Of a stretch of DNA of 53,632 nt, positions 32,753 to 42,484 are shown piece by piece. The translations under genes and the position numbers were made by a program. Source of the DNA: an uncultured Bacilli bacterium. GTDB taxonomy: Bacteria > Bacillota_I > Bacilli_A > RF39 > UBA660. The notes under the pieces are model-generated. The model did no database searches and was not told where the DNA came from. It worked only from the letters and a program-made list of their open reading frames with translations. The stretch spans positions 1-53,632 of the forward strand of contig CAKPCM010000001.1 of assembly GCA_934141615.1 (NCBI GenBank). Reading direction: 5' to 3'. Numbering within the stretch: the first letter of the stretch is position 1; each line of letters begins with the position of its first letter.

Positions 32753-33696
32753 TGAAAGTATCAGTGGTGGTTCCAGTATATAATACAGAAAAATATTTAA
32801 GACGTTGCTTAGATAGTTTGGTTAATCAAACACTAGATGATATTGAGATAATTATAATAGATGATAAATCTCCTGATAATTCTACTTTAATTATAGATGA
32901 ATATAAGGAAAAGTATCATAATAAGATAAAAGTTATCCACAATAAAACTAATAAAGGAATCGGATATAATAGAAACCTGGGGATAAAATGTGCAAGTGGT
33001 AAGTACGTGGTCTTTGTTGATAGTGATGATTATCTTGATAAAGATAATTTGGAAAAAATGTATAATTATTCTGAGAAAAATAAAACCGATATTACTGTTT
33101 GTATGCTAAAGAAAGTTGATTTTAATGGTAAAACGTTAGGGTATGAAGATATACCATATTTTAAAATAACTAGTTTAAAAGAAAATCCAAATGTTTTAAT
33201 AGATATAAATATGGGGCCTGCTAATAAAATATTTAATAGAGCATTATTTGATGATGATACATATTTTTCCGAAAATTTAAAGTATGAAGATATGTACGTT
33301 ATTCCTAAATTAATAAAGAAAGCAAAAAAAATAGGTATGATAACTGATACAAACTACAATTATGTAATTCATGAAAAAAGTGAAACAACTACAATGAATG
33401 AAAGAGTATTTGATATATTGAAAGTTATGAAAAAGGTTAATGAAGATATAGGAAAAAATGAGTTTTATAAAGAACTTGAATTTTTAAACATAAGAACATT
33501 ATTTAGATATACTCTGCAGCAGAAAAATCAAAGTGATAAGAAATTAGCTAGTAAATTTATTGATGAGGTATTTGAGTTTTTAAATAATAATTTTCCTTGT
33601 TGGAAGAATAATGAAATATGGAAGAAAAGAAACATTTTAAAAAGAATGATAGAAGGAAATAAAACTTTGACAAAAATATATTGCAAAGCATTTTAA
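32749..33696 (+). CDS. glycosyltransferase family 2 (GT-A), second of a tandem pair
   Basis: 315 residues. SVVVPVYNTEKYLRRCLDSLVNQT is nearly the same as in the preceding GT2, with VFVDSDDYLDKDN as the DXD strand. GGTGGTAAA RBS; ATG 32749 or the next ATG (32752) are both possible. Ends with a strong terminator, so 30726-33696 is one three-gene unit. Confidence 0.88.
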   Translation: MMKVSVVVPVYNTEKYLRRCLDSLVNQTLDDIEIIIIDDKSPDNSTLIIDEYKEKYHNKIKVIHNKTNKGIGYNRNLGIKCASGKYVVFVDSDDYLDKDNLEKMYNYSEKNKTDITVCMLKKVDFNGKTLGYEDIPYFKITSLKENPNVLIDINMGPANKIFNRALFDDDTYFSENLKYEDMYVIPKLIKKAKKIGMITDTNYNYVIHEKSETTTMNERVFDILKVMKKVNEDIGKNEFYKELEFLNIRTLFRYTLQQKNQSDKKLASKFIDEVFEFLNNNFPCWKNNEIWKKRNILKRMIEGNKTLTKIYCKAF

Positions 33697-33708
33697 TTAA
33701 AAAGTCAG

Positions 33709-33751
33709 AAATTAATCTTTAGCTATACTTCTAAAGATTAATTTTATTTTT
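33709..33751 (+). terminator. terminator of the GT4-GT2-GT2 unit
   Basis: Perfect 14-bp stem AAATTAATCTTTAG / CTAAAGATTAATTT, 8-base loop, T-rich tail. Confidence 0.9.
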
Positions 33752-33777
33752 GAATAATAATTATTTTATGATATAAT
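33750..33777 (+). promoter_or_regulatory. promoter of the ABC exporter unit
   Basis: TTGAAT (33750-33755), 16-bp spacer, TATAAT (33772-33777), in the form TGATATAATTAAATAG. The same string precedes the lysozyme gene (44880-44895). Confidence 0.65.
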
Positions 33778-33808
33778 TAAATAGTCAAATGATTATAGAG
33801 GTGTATTT

Positions 33809-34621
33809 ATGAAAAGAATAAAGGCAATAATTATAAACTTTAAAAAATATTGGTTCTTAATGACCCAATTGATATCAAGAGATTTTAAGGTAAAATATAA
33901 AAGAAGTGTTTTGGGAATATTATGGAGTCTTCTTAATCCTATTTTAACAATGGCTGTTATGGCTGCTGTTTTTTCACAAATGTTTAGATTTAATGTTGAA
34001 GGTCAAAACTACATTGTATACTTGATGACAGGTATTATTATGTTTAACTATTTTTCCCAGGCATCAAGAGAGGCAATGACATCTGTTGTTGATAATTTTA
34101 CATTAATAAATAAAGTTTATATTCCAAAATACATATTTCCAGTTGCAAAATGTTTATTTGTTGGAATCGATTTTCTTTTAACTTTAATACCATGGTTTGG
34201 AATAGTTCTACTTTCATATGTTGGATTGGGACAATATACTTGTCATATTAGTTGGGCATATTTATTATTACCATACATTTTCCTTTGTATGCTAATGTTT
34301 ACAGTTGGAATGGGATTGTTACTTTCTTGTATATCAGTATTTTTAAGAGATGTTTGGCATATTTACGGAATTGCATTAACATTATGGAATTATTTAACTC
34401 CAGTGTTTTATAGCGTTGAAATATTACCACCACAACTACAATTTTTGATGAAATTTAACCCATTGTATCAATTTTTAACCGCTGCAAGAACCGTTGCTTT
34501 AGATGGAAAAGTTCCAGCATTAAAAAGTCTAGCTTTAATTGGGGTTATAGGACTTGCTATGTTATTAATTGGTGGAACAATATTCAGAAAGAAACAAGAT
34601 AAGTTTATTTATTATATATAG
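33809..34621 (+). CDS. polysaccharide/teichoic acid ABC exporter permease (TagG/Wzm type)
   Basis: 270 residues with six membrane helices in the ABC-2 pattern. RDFKVKYKRSVLGILWSLLNPI near the N-terminus, RDVWHIYGIALTLWNYLTPVFYSVEILP and the LKFNPLYQFLTAAR block are standard for TagG/Wzm exporters of lipid-linked wall polymers. It is directly followed by its ATPase (11 bases). Exports the finished polymer from the cytoplasmic face. Confidence 0.93.
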   Translation: MKRIKAIIINFKKYWFLMTQLISRDFKVKYKRSVLGILWSLLNPILTMAVMAAVFSQMFRFNVEGQNYIVYLMTGIIMFNYFSQASREAMTSVVDNFTLINKVYIPKYIFPVAKCLFVGIDFLLTLIPWFGIVLLSYVGLGQYTCHISWAYLLLPYIFLCMLMFTVGMGLLLSCISVFLRDVWHIYGIALTLWNYLTPVFYSVEILPPQLQFLMKFNPLYQFLTAARTVALDGKVPALKSLALIGVIGLAMLLIGGTIFRKKQDKFIYYI

Positions 34622-34632
34622 GAGGAAGCTTT

Positions 34633-35373
34633 ATGATTAAAATAGAACATGTATCAATGAAGTTTAATCTTGGAATAGAAAAAGAATTTTCAATTAAACA
34701 GGCATTTGTTAATTTATTTAGTAAAAAACATAAAAATAAGAAAAAGAAAGAGGATTTTTGGGCACTTAAAGACGTTGATTTTAACATAGGAAAGGGAGAA
34801 GTTGTTGGCCTTATTGGTAGTAATGGTGCTGGAAAATCAACACTATTAAAGGTTGTAAGTGGAGTTATGAAACCAACTAAAGGAAAGGTAGAAGTCCACG
34901 GAGTAATATCTCCAATGATAGAACTTGGAGCAGGATTTGATGGAAATTTAACAGCTAGAGAAAATATATATCTAAATGGTGCAATATTAGGATATTCCAA
35001 AAAGTTTCTTGATTCAAAGTTTGATGAAATAGTGGAATTTTCTGAACTTAAGGATTTTCTTGAAGTTCCAGTTAAAAACTTCTCATCAGGTATGACAGCT
35101 AAACTTGCATTTTCTATTGCAACTATAGTTAATCCTGAAATACTAATAGTAGATGAAATATTATCAGTTGGGGATATTAAGTTTCAAGAAAAAAGTAAAA
35201 AGAAAATGATGGATATGATAAAAGGTGGTACAACCGTTTTATATGTTTCACACTCTCTAGGATCTATTAAAGATTTGTGCACTAAAGTAGTTTGGTTGGA
35301 ACATGGTAAGGTAGTAAAAATGGGTGATACAAAAGAAATATGTGATGAATATTATAAAGCACAGATGAATTAA
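34633..35373 (+). CDS. polysaccharide/teichoic acid ABC exporter ATPase (TagH/Wzt type, short)
   Basis: 246 residues. Walker A IGSNGAGKSTLL, signature NFSSGMTAKLAF, Walker B EILIVDEILSVGD and H-loop YVSHSLGSI are intact. VKNFSSGM and the VDEILSVGD string define the TagH/Wzt group. It stops right after the nucleotide-binding domain; the C-terminal carbohydrate-binding domain that lets some Wzt proteins check the chain end is missing, so export control probably follows the TagH-like flippase mode (inference). Confidence 0.93.
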   Translation: MIKIEHVSMKFNLGIEKEFSIKQAFVNLFSKKHKNKKKKEDFWALKDVDFNIGKGEVVGLIGSNGAGKSTLLKVVSGVMKPTKGKVEVHGVISPMIELGAGFDGNLTARENIYLNGAILGYSKKFLDSKFDEIVEFSELKDFLEVPVKNFSSGMTAKLAFSIATIVNPEILIVDEILSVGDIKFQEKSKKKMMDMIKGGTTVLYVSHSLGSIKDLCTKVVWLEHGKVVKMGDTKEICDEYYKAQMN

Positions 35374-35383
35374 TGGAGGTTAT

Positions 35384-37177
35384 ATGAGCAAATATATTCA
35401 CTATTGTTGGTTTGGTGGGAAACCACTTCCTAAATTAGCTAAAAAATGTATTAAAAGTTGGAAGAAATATTTACCAGATTATGAAATTATAGAATGGAAT
35501 GAAAATAATGTTGATTTAAATGAGTGTCCATTTATTAAAGAAGCTTATAAATATAAAAAGTGGGCTTTTGTTGCAGACTATGCAAGAACAAAAGCAATAT
35601 ATGAAATGGGTGGAATATACTTTGATACTGATATGATGATAACTAAAGATATTAGTTTTCTATTAGATAAAGAAACGTTTTTAGGAGTAGAAGATTCCAT
35701 GATGGTAAATGCTGCTGTTTGGGGTGCTAGCAAACCAAAAACTTATTTTGCCAAAAGAATGATGGACTTTTATAAGTCACAGGAGCATTTTGACATAGAC
35801 AATATATATAAGATGAGTATTCCTAGAATAATTACTAGAATATTAGATGAGTTTGGATTTGATCCTTCGGTTGATGAAGTTCAAGTATTGCATAATGATA
35901 TATATGTTTATCCAAGACCATACTTTTATCCACTATCATATAACTTTAAGGATAATAAGTTTTCTGATAATACTTGTATGATTCATTATTTTGATGCTAC
36001 TTGGATACCAAAAAATGATCAAATTGAAACGAAATTAATTAGAAAATTTGGTGCCAAGCCTACTGCACTAGCTCTTAAAATATATAGATTTCTAAAAAGA
36101 AATATAAAAAGAATGATTAAATTGTGTTTATTTCCAGTGGTTTTATATAGAAGATATAAAAGAAAAATAAATGCTAAATATTTGAAAAATTTATCGGTTG
36201 CGATGGAAGATATAAGTAAAATAAAAAAAGATTATTTGGTTATGCACAACCCAGAGTGGTTAGGGGTAACAAGTGCTACCATTGAACTTTTTGATTCAAG
36301 GGTAAGATGTGGTGAATTATTAAGAAAAAAAGACATAAAAAAAGTAAAGGAAGCAATATTATCTACCAATGTAAAACAGGTTGTATTTAGTGCCATGGCA
36401 TTGGGTTGGAAAGAACTTGCAATACAATTAAAAAAAGATAATCCAAGCATTAAAATAAAAGTATTTTGGCATGGAAGTAATTCACAAGTTTCCGAACCTT
36501 ATGGATGGGCTCGTAATATAGAAATAATAGAATTACATAAAAAAGGAATAATAGATGTATTTGCTAGTTGTAAAGAAAGTATAATAAACTTTTATAAAAA
36601 TGAAGGTTATAATACGATGCTAGTTAGAAACACTGTTAGACTTCCTAAGAAGATATCTGGAAAATCACCAAAGGATAAAATAAAAATAGGTATTTATGCT
36701 GCAAAATGTGATGATTGGAGAAAAAACTTGTTTGCAGGCCTTGCAGCAGCATCATTAATACCAAATGCGGTTGTTGATATGGTTCCTCTTAATCCAGAAG
36801 CAAAAACTTTTGCAAATGAATTAGGATTAAAACTTGAAGGACTTGATAAACCAATTCCTAGAAATGAATTATTAAAGAGAATGTCTAATAATACAATAAA
36901 CTTGTATGTTACTTTTTCAGAGTGTGCTCCTATGCTTCCGATAGAAAGTTTTGAAGTTGGAGTACCTTGTATATCAGGAAATAATCATCACTATTTTAAA
37001 AATCAAGAATTAGAAAAGTATGTAATTGTAAAAAACGAGGAAAATCCTGTTCAAATTTCAAAACAAATAAATAATTGTTTAGAAAATAAAAATGAAGTAA
37101 TGAAACTTTATAAAAAATGGAAGAAAGAAAATGATGCACTTTCAAAACAAAGTGTAAAAGACTTTCTTGATATGTAA
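35384..37177 (+). CDS. bifunctional glycosyltransferase, GT32-like plus GT4-like
   Basis: 597 residues. The N-terminal ~240 are a GT32 (capsular/OCH1-type) transferase: YIHYCWFGGKPLPKLAKKCI, WAFVADYARTKAIYEMGGIYFDTDMM with the DTD metal motif. The C-terminal ~340 are a GT-B half: NPEWLGVTSATIELF, KVFWHGSNSQ, KIKIGIYAAKCDDWRKNLFAGLAAA, and YVTFSECAPMLPIESFEVGVPCISGNNHHYF with an E..x7-type motif. A linker of basic residues (~240-260) joins them. The next gene repeats the second half. Two joined transferases may add two sugars in turn. Confidence 0.85.
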   Translation: MSKYIHYCWFGGKPLPKLAKKCIKSWKKYLPDYEIIEWNENNVDLNECPFIKEAYKYKKWAFVADYARTKAIYEMGGIYFDTDMMITKDISFLLDKETFLGVEDSMMVNAAVWGASKPKTYFAKRMMDFYKSQEHFDIDNIYKMSIPRIITRILDEFGFDPSVDEVQVLHNDIYVYPRPYFYPLSYNFKDNKFSDNTCMIHYFDATWIPKNDQIETKLIRKFGAKPTALALKIYRFLKRNIKRMIKLCLFPVVLYRRYKRKINAKYLKNLSVAMEDISKIKKDYLVMHNPEWLGVTSATIELFDSRVRCGELLRKKDIKKVKEAILSTNVKQVVFSAMALGWKELAIQLKKDNPSIKIKVFWHGSNSQVSEPYGWARNIEIIELHKKGIIDVFASCKESIINFYKNEGYNTMLVRNTVRLPKKISGKSPKDKIKIGIYAAKCDDWRKNLFAGLAAASLIPNAVVDMVPLNPEAKTFANELGLKLEGLDKPIPRNELLKRMSNNTINLYVTFSECAPMLPIESFEVGVPCISGNNHHYFKNQELEKYVIVKNEENPVQISKQINNCLENKNEVMKLYKKWKKENDALSKQSVKDFLDM

Positions 37178-37188
37178 AGAGGTGACGT

Positions 37189-38124
37189 ATGAACATTTTA
37201 GACGTAAATAAACTAAAAAATAGGGATTACATAGTACTTTTGCCAAAGTGTGATTATGACATAAGAAAAAGCGTTGAGTATTCATTTGAAAATGTATTTT
37301 ATCTTGATTATGAATTAACCAAAGAACATGCTAATATCTTAATAGATTTTATAAATACGAAATCAAATCAGATAATACTATTTGATTATGATGATTTTTA
37401 TAGGCTTATTCTTCCACATATAAGAAAATCAAAAAAGATAAAATGGATAATTAAAAGTTCTCTTGCACAGTTAACTAATGGTTGTGTTAGAGCAACATTT
37501 ACCAATTTAATGGAATTTTGTGATAGAAATATAGTAAATGAAATAGGCTGTTTAGATAAAGCTACTTATGAAGTTTTAAAAAATGCTGGATATAAAGCAA
37601 AATATATTATGTTGGATACAAAACCAAATGTAAAAAAAGCAAAAAAATCAAACAGTATAGGTATAATTGGAAATGATTATGATCCAAATCATAACATTTA
37701 TAATGAACTAAGTGCTTTAAAATTAGTTGATTATAGTTATATTAAAATAATTAAAAATATGCCAGCAACAAATCATTTTATAAATTTCTTTAATGTAAAA
37801 GAAAAACAAGTTGATAATTTTGAAGATGTTATAAAAGATAATTTTGTTAATTTATATTGTAATTTTACTGCTAACAATAGAGAACTTATTCTTTCAAGTT
37901 TGGATATGGGTATTCCATGTTTATTAGGAAATTCCGATATGTTTGATAATAATCAAAAACTAAAGAAATATTTAATACTTGAAAGTGATGACGATATAAA
38001 TGAAATTGCAAGCAAAATAAAAATAATTAAAAGTGAAAAAGATAAAATTATTAGTGAATATAAAAAATTCAGGGAAAAATATTCCTCTGAATCAAAGAAA
38101 AGTATAGAAAAATTGTTAAAATAA
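37189..38124 (+). CDS. GT-B glycosyltransferase-like protein, related to the preceding C-terminal half
   Basis: 311 residues. LSSLDMGIPCLLGNSDMFDNNQKLKKYLILESDDDINEIASKI lines up with SFEVGVPCISGNNHHYFKNQELEKYVIVKNEENPVQISKQI in the preceding protein. GIIGNDYDPNHNIYNELSALKL also corresponds to its GIYAAKCDDWRKNLFAGLAAASL. The usual active-site Glu/His pattern is weak, so activity is not certain. It starts 11 bases after the fusion gene with AGAGGTGA. Likely a partial duplication of the fusion partner. Confidence 0.7.
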   Translation: MNILDVNKLKNRDYIVLLPKCDYDIRKSVEYSFENVFYLDYELTKEHANILIDFINTKSNQIILFDYDDFYRLILPHIRKSKKIKWIIKSSLAQLTNGCVRATFTNLMEFCDRNIVNEIGCLDKATYEVLKNAGYKAKYIMLDTKPNVKKAKKSNSIGIIGNDYDPNHNIYNELSALKLVDYSYIKIIKNMPATNHFINFFNVKEKQVDNFEDVIKDNFVNLYCNFTANNRELILSSLDMGIPCLLGNSDMFDNNQKLKKYLILESDDDINEIASKIKIIKSEKDKIISEYKKFREKYSSESKKSIEKLLK

Positions 38125-38146
38125 AGGCATATGCCTTTATTTTTTG
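38118..38146 (+). terminator. terminator of the exporter-GT unit
   Basis: Perfect 26-bp palindrome AAAATAAAGGCAT / ATGCCTTTATTTT plus T-run. The stop codon (38122-38124) lies in the 5' arm. Confidence 0.9.
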
Positions 38147-38159
38147 CCCTATAAAATGT

Positions 38160-38165
38160 TATAAT
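38160..38165 (+). promoter_or_regulatory. -10 element before the CDP-glycerol transferase gene
   Basis: TATAAT in extended form TGTTATAAT (38157-38165), 29 bases before the start codon; no strong -35 visible. Confidence 0.5.
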
Positions 38166-38193
38166 TTAATTAATAAGATACTTGGAGGAAAAT

Positions 38194-39513
38194 ATGAAAA
38201 AATTAAACATAACATTTTGTAGTTTTCCAGATTTTGCGGGTAATGCAAAAGCTTTATATGAATATATGGTAAAAACATATAATGATAATATGAATTATAC
38301 TTGGATTGTATATAATGAGGCAACCGTAGAAATACTTAAGAAAAAGGGTATAAATGCAATATTAATAGGAACTGATGAATTTAAAAAATACATTCCTAAA
38401 ACTAATGTTTTTTTTACTACGCAGGGCAATTTAGACGGCGATAAATTAAAAGCTAAAAATTCTATATATATAGAATTATGGCATGGAGTTGGACCGAAGC
38501 CAATTGGTTTTGCACAAGAAAATCCAAGTAGGGATGATATAAAGGGATATGAAAACATTGGAGAAGTGGTTGATTATTTTATTGTGCCAAGTGATTTTTG
38601 GAAGACAATTTGGGGCGCTACATTTAAGGTTGAATACTCAAGAATTAAATCGCTTGGAATGCCAATTTTCGATTATTTTAAAAGCGCGGATGGGAAATAC
38701 AATCTTTCTAAAATATTAAATAGGGATTTATCTAAATACAAGAAAATAATTATGTATATGCCTACATTTAGAAAAGGATTTAATCATAATGATGTTTTAA
38801 ATGAAAGTGGAAATGTATTCAATATAAAGGAAGATTATGATTTTGAAAAACTAAATAAATATCTAGAGAAAAAAAGATATTTATTATGTATAAAACCGCA
38901 TCCTGGTGAGATGAGTAAGTTTGCTATTAAAGAATCAGAAAATGTAGCAGTTGTATCAGAAACAAAGATGTTAGAACATCAGATTTCTGTTAATGAAATA
39001 ATGAATGCATTTGATTTATTGATAACAGATTATTCCTCTATAGGGACAGAATTTTTATTTTTAAATAGACCAGTTTTATTTAACGTTTGTGATATTGAAG
39101 AATATAAAAAAAATAGAGGTTTATTATTTGGAAATTCTGATTTTTGGTTTCCTGGACCGACCTTTAGAACACAAAAAGAACTAATTGAAGAAACAGAAAA
39201 ATTATTGAATGATAAAAATTATTATCTAAATGATAGAGAAAATAAGAAGAAATTATGGTTTGGTAGTTTAAAGGATGGCGGTTGCAAGCAAATATGTTGT
39301 TTTCTGTTTGAAAACAATAACATTAGTACTAATGTTAAAAGACATAAAAGTGAAATAGCAAAATTAAAACTTTTAGAAAAAAAGCAAAAAAGTATTATTA
39401 AAGAGCAAACTCAAACAATAAAAAAACTTACAGAATCTGATATAAGATTAAAACAAATAGAAGCATCTAAATCATGGAAGTTGCTAGAAAAAATAAGAAA
39501 AATAGGAAAGTGA
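38194..39513 (+). CDS. CDP-glycerol:polyglycerol phosphate glycerophosphotransferase-like (TagB/TagF)
   Basis: 439 residues. The Glyphos_transf domain is clear: YIELWHGVGPKPIGF with the catalytic His, DYFIVPSDFWKTIWGATF, IMYMPTFRKGF, LCIKPHPGEMSK and LLITDYSSIGTEFLFLNRPVLF. Such enzymes move glycerol (or ribitol) phosphate onto a wall polymer. The last ~70 residues are a basic coiled coil (KLLEKKQKSIIKEQTQTIKKL) that may bind membrane. Start ATG 38194 after GGAGGAAAAT; the TTG at 38182 is inside the RBS. No tagD is seen in the window, so the CDP-glycerol must come from elsewhere. Confidence 0.88.
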   Translation: MKKLNITFCSFPDFAGNAKALYEYMVKTYNDNMNYTWIVYNEATVEILKKKGINAILIGTDEFKKYIPKTNVFFTTQGNLDGDKLKAKNSIYIELWHGVGPKPIGFAQENPSRDDIKGYENIGEVVDYFIVPSDFWKTIWGATFKVEYSRIKSLGMPIFDYFKSADGKYNLSKILNRDLSKYKKIIMYMPTFRKGFNHNDVLNESGNVFNIKEDYDFEKLNKYLEKKRYLLCIKPHPGEMSKFAIKESENVAVVSETKMLEHQISVNEIMNAFDLLITDYSSIGTEFLFLNRPVLFNVCDIEEYKKNRGLLFGNSDFWFPGPTFRTQKELIEETEKLLNDKNYYLNDRENKKKLWFGSLKDGGCKQICCFLFENNNISTNVKRHKSEIAKLKLLEKKQKSIIKEQTQTIKKLTESDIRLKQIEASKSWKLLEKIRKIGK

Positions 39514-39525
39514 GTAGAGGTAATT

Positions 39526-41592
39526 ATGATTCAAAATAAAAAAAGAAAAATCATTTGTATTGTTGCATCATTAATGTTATCATTTATAGCATTAATAACT
39601 TTTATTTCGTGTTATCAGGCTAAGAAAAGAATTAATTTTAAAATTACTGCTTCAGATGGAATTGTTGCAGTAAATTATATAAGAATAGGAGAAACACAAT
39701 ATAAGATAAAAGCATTTGCTGAAAGATACAATTTGAATTATTCAAATAACAATACCAAAGAAAATGATTGGGATGATATCTTATACATAGATAAAGATAA
39801 AAGTGTTGAATTTAGTCTAACACGATTTCATAATATAAATATAGGTATAGAAAAAAATAAAACTAAGGGAGATTTGCTGGTAAGTTATAATAATAAAATT
39901 AAAAAATATGATTTTTCAAGCAAGAATAAAACGGATGGGGTTTTTATAACAAACCATTTTTCTAAAATTATATTAGATTATTTTACTAATATTACTATTA
40001 ATAAAGCCGTTTTAACATTTTTTGTATATGTTGTATCTTGTATAATACTTTATTATATACTACGTTATGCATTATTAGTGGTAGATAAAGTAAAAGAAAA
40101 GAAAGAATTAAAAATCACTGATATAATCCTTTTATTTTTAAGTGTATTAATATTATGTTTATTATTATTATATCCTTGTATGGAATTAATTGGCAGGTAT
40201 ATAATTATTCCAATTTTTGTTATTCTTTGTATTTTTATATATTATTTAAAAGACTCTCTGAAAAATAATATTCACAGTATTTTTGCGTTATTAGCGATTA
40301 TTTCAACAATACTATTTTCATTAATTATTCCACCTTTTCATGTTCCAGATGAACCAGCACACTATTTTAAGGCATATAGTATCTTAAACCCAGATAAGGT
40401 GGATAATAAAAATAAAACGTTAAGCTTAAAGAGCAATATTGATAATACCATACAAAAATATACATTTGATTTGTTAAATGGGAACTATAGAACTTCTGCA
40501 AAAGAATATTTTGCGAATTTTTGGGTAAAACAAGAAGGAAATAAATATATATCATATAATTTTTATAACACTTATGACTTAAAACCAATTGCATATATTC
40601 CATCAGCAATTGTTATAAAAATATCTACTATGCTTAACTTTCCATTTATTTTTACCTTAATTTTAGGAAGATTAATAAATGCATTGATTTTTGTTATTTT
40701 AGGATTTTTGGCATTGAAAAAAATTCCATATTTTAAAAAGATATTATTTGTTGTTATGTTATTTCCAATTACCATTCAACAGGTTTCCGCAGTTAATCAA
40801 GATAGCTTAACATTGTCTATATCATTTTTGATAATATCTCAAATTTTATATTTAATTAAAGGGAAATTCAAAAAAATATCTTTAAAGGATATGGTTTTAA
40901 CTATTATATTATGTTGTATTTTGGGACTTTGTAAGCCGGTTTATTTCCCTATTACTTTTCTATTGTTAATGATTCCAAAAAATAAATTCAATAGTAAGAA
41001 AGATAAGGCAATTTTTGTATCAATAGCTATATTAATACCAATAATTTTATGCTCAACAAATTATGGGCAGTATGTAACCGGTTCCGTTAATAGTGAGAAA
41101 AAATTATATAAAATGTCTATGATCATAACGCAACCATTTACTATAATAAATGTTGTTTTTCAAACAATATTAGAAAGATTAGATTTAGATATTATAAGGG
41201 GACAAATTAATGGCTTTGGTTGGTCAACAGTATGGTATAAAAATATTGGGGCGTTTATTTTACCAATATTATATTTATTAATTTTGTTTTTTGATAATCC
41301 AGAAGAAAGTAAATTAACTAAATTGGAAAAAATAATATTTGCATCTGTATTTGTGATTATTTTTGGAATTGTTTATGCTTCTATGCTATTTAGTTGGACT
41401 GAGTATGGTAGTGTTACAATAGACGGTTTACAGTCTAGATATTTTATACCAGCCGTATTATTACTTGCAATAGCTTTAACAAATAATAAAATTAAAACAA
41501 GCTTCAAGAATAAAGAACTATATACAATAATAATAGTATTAATTACCATTTCATATTCTTTGTTTACGATAATTAAAGGATTTTATATCTAA
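39526..41592 (+). CDS. DUF2142-family multi-pass membrane protein
   Basis: 688 residues, a dozen or so membrane helices. The family motif IIPPFHVPDEPAHYFKAYSIL sits on the outer side of a helix, with later ISAVNQDSLTLSISFLIIS-like and LQSRYFIPAVLLLAIAL segments. DUF2142 proteins resemble GT-C enzymes that use lipid-linked sugars; the Asp-Glu of PDEP would be the likely catalytic pair. An N-terminal ~130-residue soluble domain lies between helix 1 and 2. It starts 12 bases after the glycerophosphotransferase gene and may glycosylate the same polymer outside the membrane. Confidence 0.83.
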   Translation: MIQNKKRKIICIVASLMLSFIALITFISCYQAKKRINFKITASDGIVAVNYIRIGETQYKIKAFAERYNLNYSNNNTKENDWDDILYIDKDKSVEFSLTRFHNINIGIEKNKTKGDLLVSYNNKIKKYDFSSKNKTDGVFITNHFSKIILDYFTNITINKAVLTFFVYVVSCIILYYILRYALLVVDKVKEKKELKITDIILLFLSVLILCLLLLYPCMELIGRYIIIPIFVILCIFIYYLKDSLKNNIHSIFALLAIISTILFSLIIPPFHVPDEPAHYFKAYSILNPDKVDNKNKTLSLKSNIDNTIQKYTFDLLNGNYRTSAKEYFANFWVKQEGNKYISYNFYNTYDLKPIAYIPSAIVIKISTMLNFPFIFTLILGRLINALIFVILGFLALKKIPYFKKILFVVMLFPITIQQVSAVNQDSLTLSISFLIISQILYLIKGKFKKISLKDMVLTIILCCILGLCKPVYFPITFLLLMIPKNKFNSKKDKAIFVSIAILIPIILCSTNYGQYVTGSVNSEKKLYKMSMIITQPFTIINVVFQTILERLDLDIIRGQINGFGWSTVWYKNIGAFILPILYLLILFFDNPEESKLTKLEKIIFASVFVIIFGIVYASMLFSWTEYGSVTIDGLQSRYFIPAVLLLAIALTNNKIKTSFKNKELYTIIIVLITISYSLFTIIKGFYI

Positions 41593-41633
41593 CAATTTTT
41601 TATAGAATTTATACATTAAGATAATAAATAGAC

Positions 41634-41669
41634 AAAAATAGGACTAATTTTTATAAATGTCCTATTTTT
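41634..41669 (+). terminator. terminator of the DUF2142 unit
   Basis: Perfect 11-bp stem AAAAATAGGAC / GTCCTATTTTT with a 14-base loop. Confidence 0.85.
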
Positions 41670-41708
41670 AGTTATAAAAAGAGTTTTAGATGTAAAATAA
41701 TTCTTTTG

Positions 41709-41738
41709 TTGATAATACAACAATTAATATGTTATAAT
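41709..41738 (+). promoter_or_regulatory. promoter of the GT2-DUF2304-flippase unit
   Basis: TTGATA (41709-41714), 18-bp spacer, TATAAT (41733-41738) with TG at the extended position. Confidence 0.7.
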
Positions 41739-41761
41739 TATTTTAGAATTGGTGGTGCACA

Positions 41762-42484
41762 ATGCAAAAATTAAAAATTATACTTATTATTCCAGCGTAT
41801 AATGAGCAGGATAATATTTTAAAAACATATGAAAGCATAAAAAAATATAATGCTAAAAATCAAATTAAATATGATGTTATTGTAATAAATGATGGTTCTA
41901 CAGATAATACAGAAAATATACTAAATGAAAATGAAATCCCACATATTACATTGATTCATAATTTGGGTATTGGAGGTGCTGTTCAAACTGGTTATAAATA
42001 TGCTTATGATAATGATTATGATATTGCTGTTCAGTTCGACGGAGATGGGCAACATGATGTTAATTGCGTTAAAGATATAATAAAACCAATATTAGATAAA
42101 AAAGCTGATTTTACAATAGGATCAAGATTTATAGATAAAACTTCTAGTAAGTTTAAATCAACGGTTGCAAGACAAATTGGTATAAGGTTGATTTCTAGAG
42201 CGATAAAAATAGCTACGCACAAAAAAGTTTTTGATACTACTTCTGGTTTTAGAGCTTGTAATAAGAAAATAATATCTCTTTTTGCATCTTCTTATCCGTT
42301 AGAATATCCTGAACCAATAACAACAACAGAATTGCTAAAGAAAGGCTATAGTTTAAAAGAGATTCCAGTTAGTATGAATGAAAGAGAAGGCGGAACGTCT
42401 TCGATTAAAGCTTGGAAAAACATTTATTATATGATAAATGTTTGTTTATCAATACTAATGGTAAAGATTAGGAGGTATAAATAA
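41762..42484 (+). CDS. glycosyltransferase family 2, polyprenyl-phosphate sugar synthase-like
   Basis: 240 residues, all GT-A without C-terminal membrane helices. IIPAYNEQDNILKTYESI, VINDGSTDNTENIL, GIGGAVQTGYKYA, FDGDGQHDVN (DXD), GSRFID and TSGFRACNKK are the Dpm1-like blocks. GGTGGTG RBS. The stop shares TAATG with DUF2304, a small membrane protein often found with Dpm1-like GT2s and thought to anchor them. Probably charges a lipid carrier. Confidence 0.88.
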   Translation: MQKLKIILIIPAYNEQDNILKTYESIKKYNAKNQIKYDVIVINDGSTDNTENILNENEIPHITLIHNLGIGGAVQTGYKYAYDNDYDIAVQFDGDGQHDVNCVKDIIKPILDKKADFTIGSRFIDKTSSKFKSTVARQIGIRLISRAIKIATHKKVFDTTSGFRACNKKIISLFASSYPLEYPEPITTTELLKKGYSLKEIPVSMNEREGGTSSIKAWKNIYYMINVCLSILMVKIRRYK

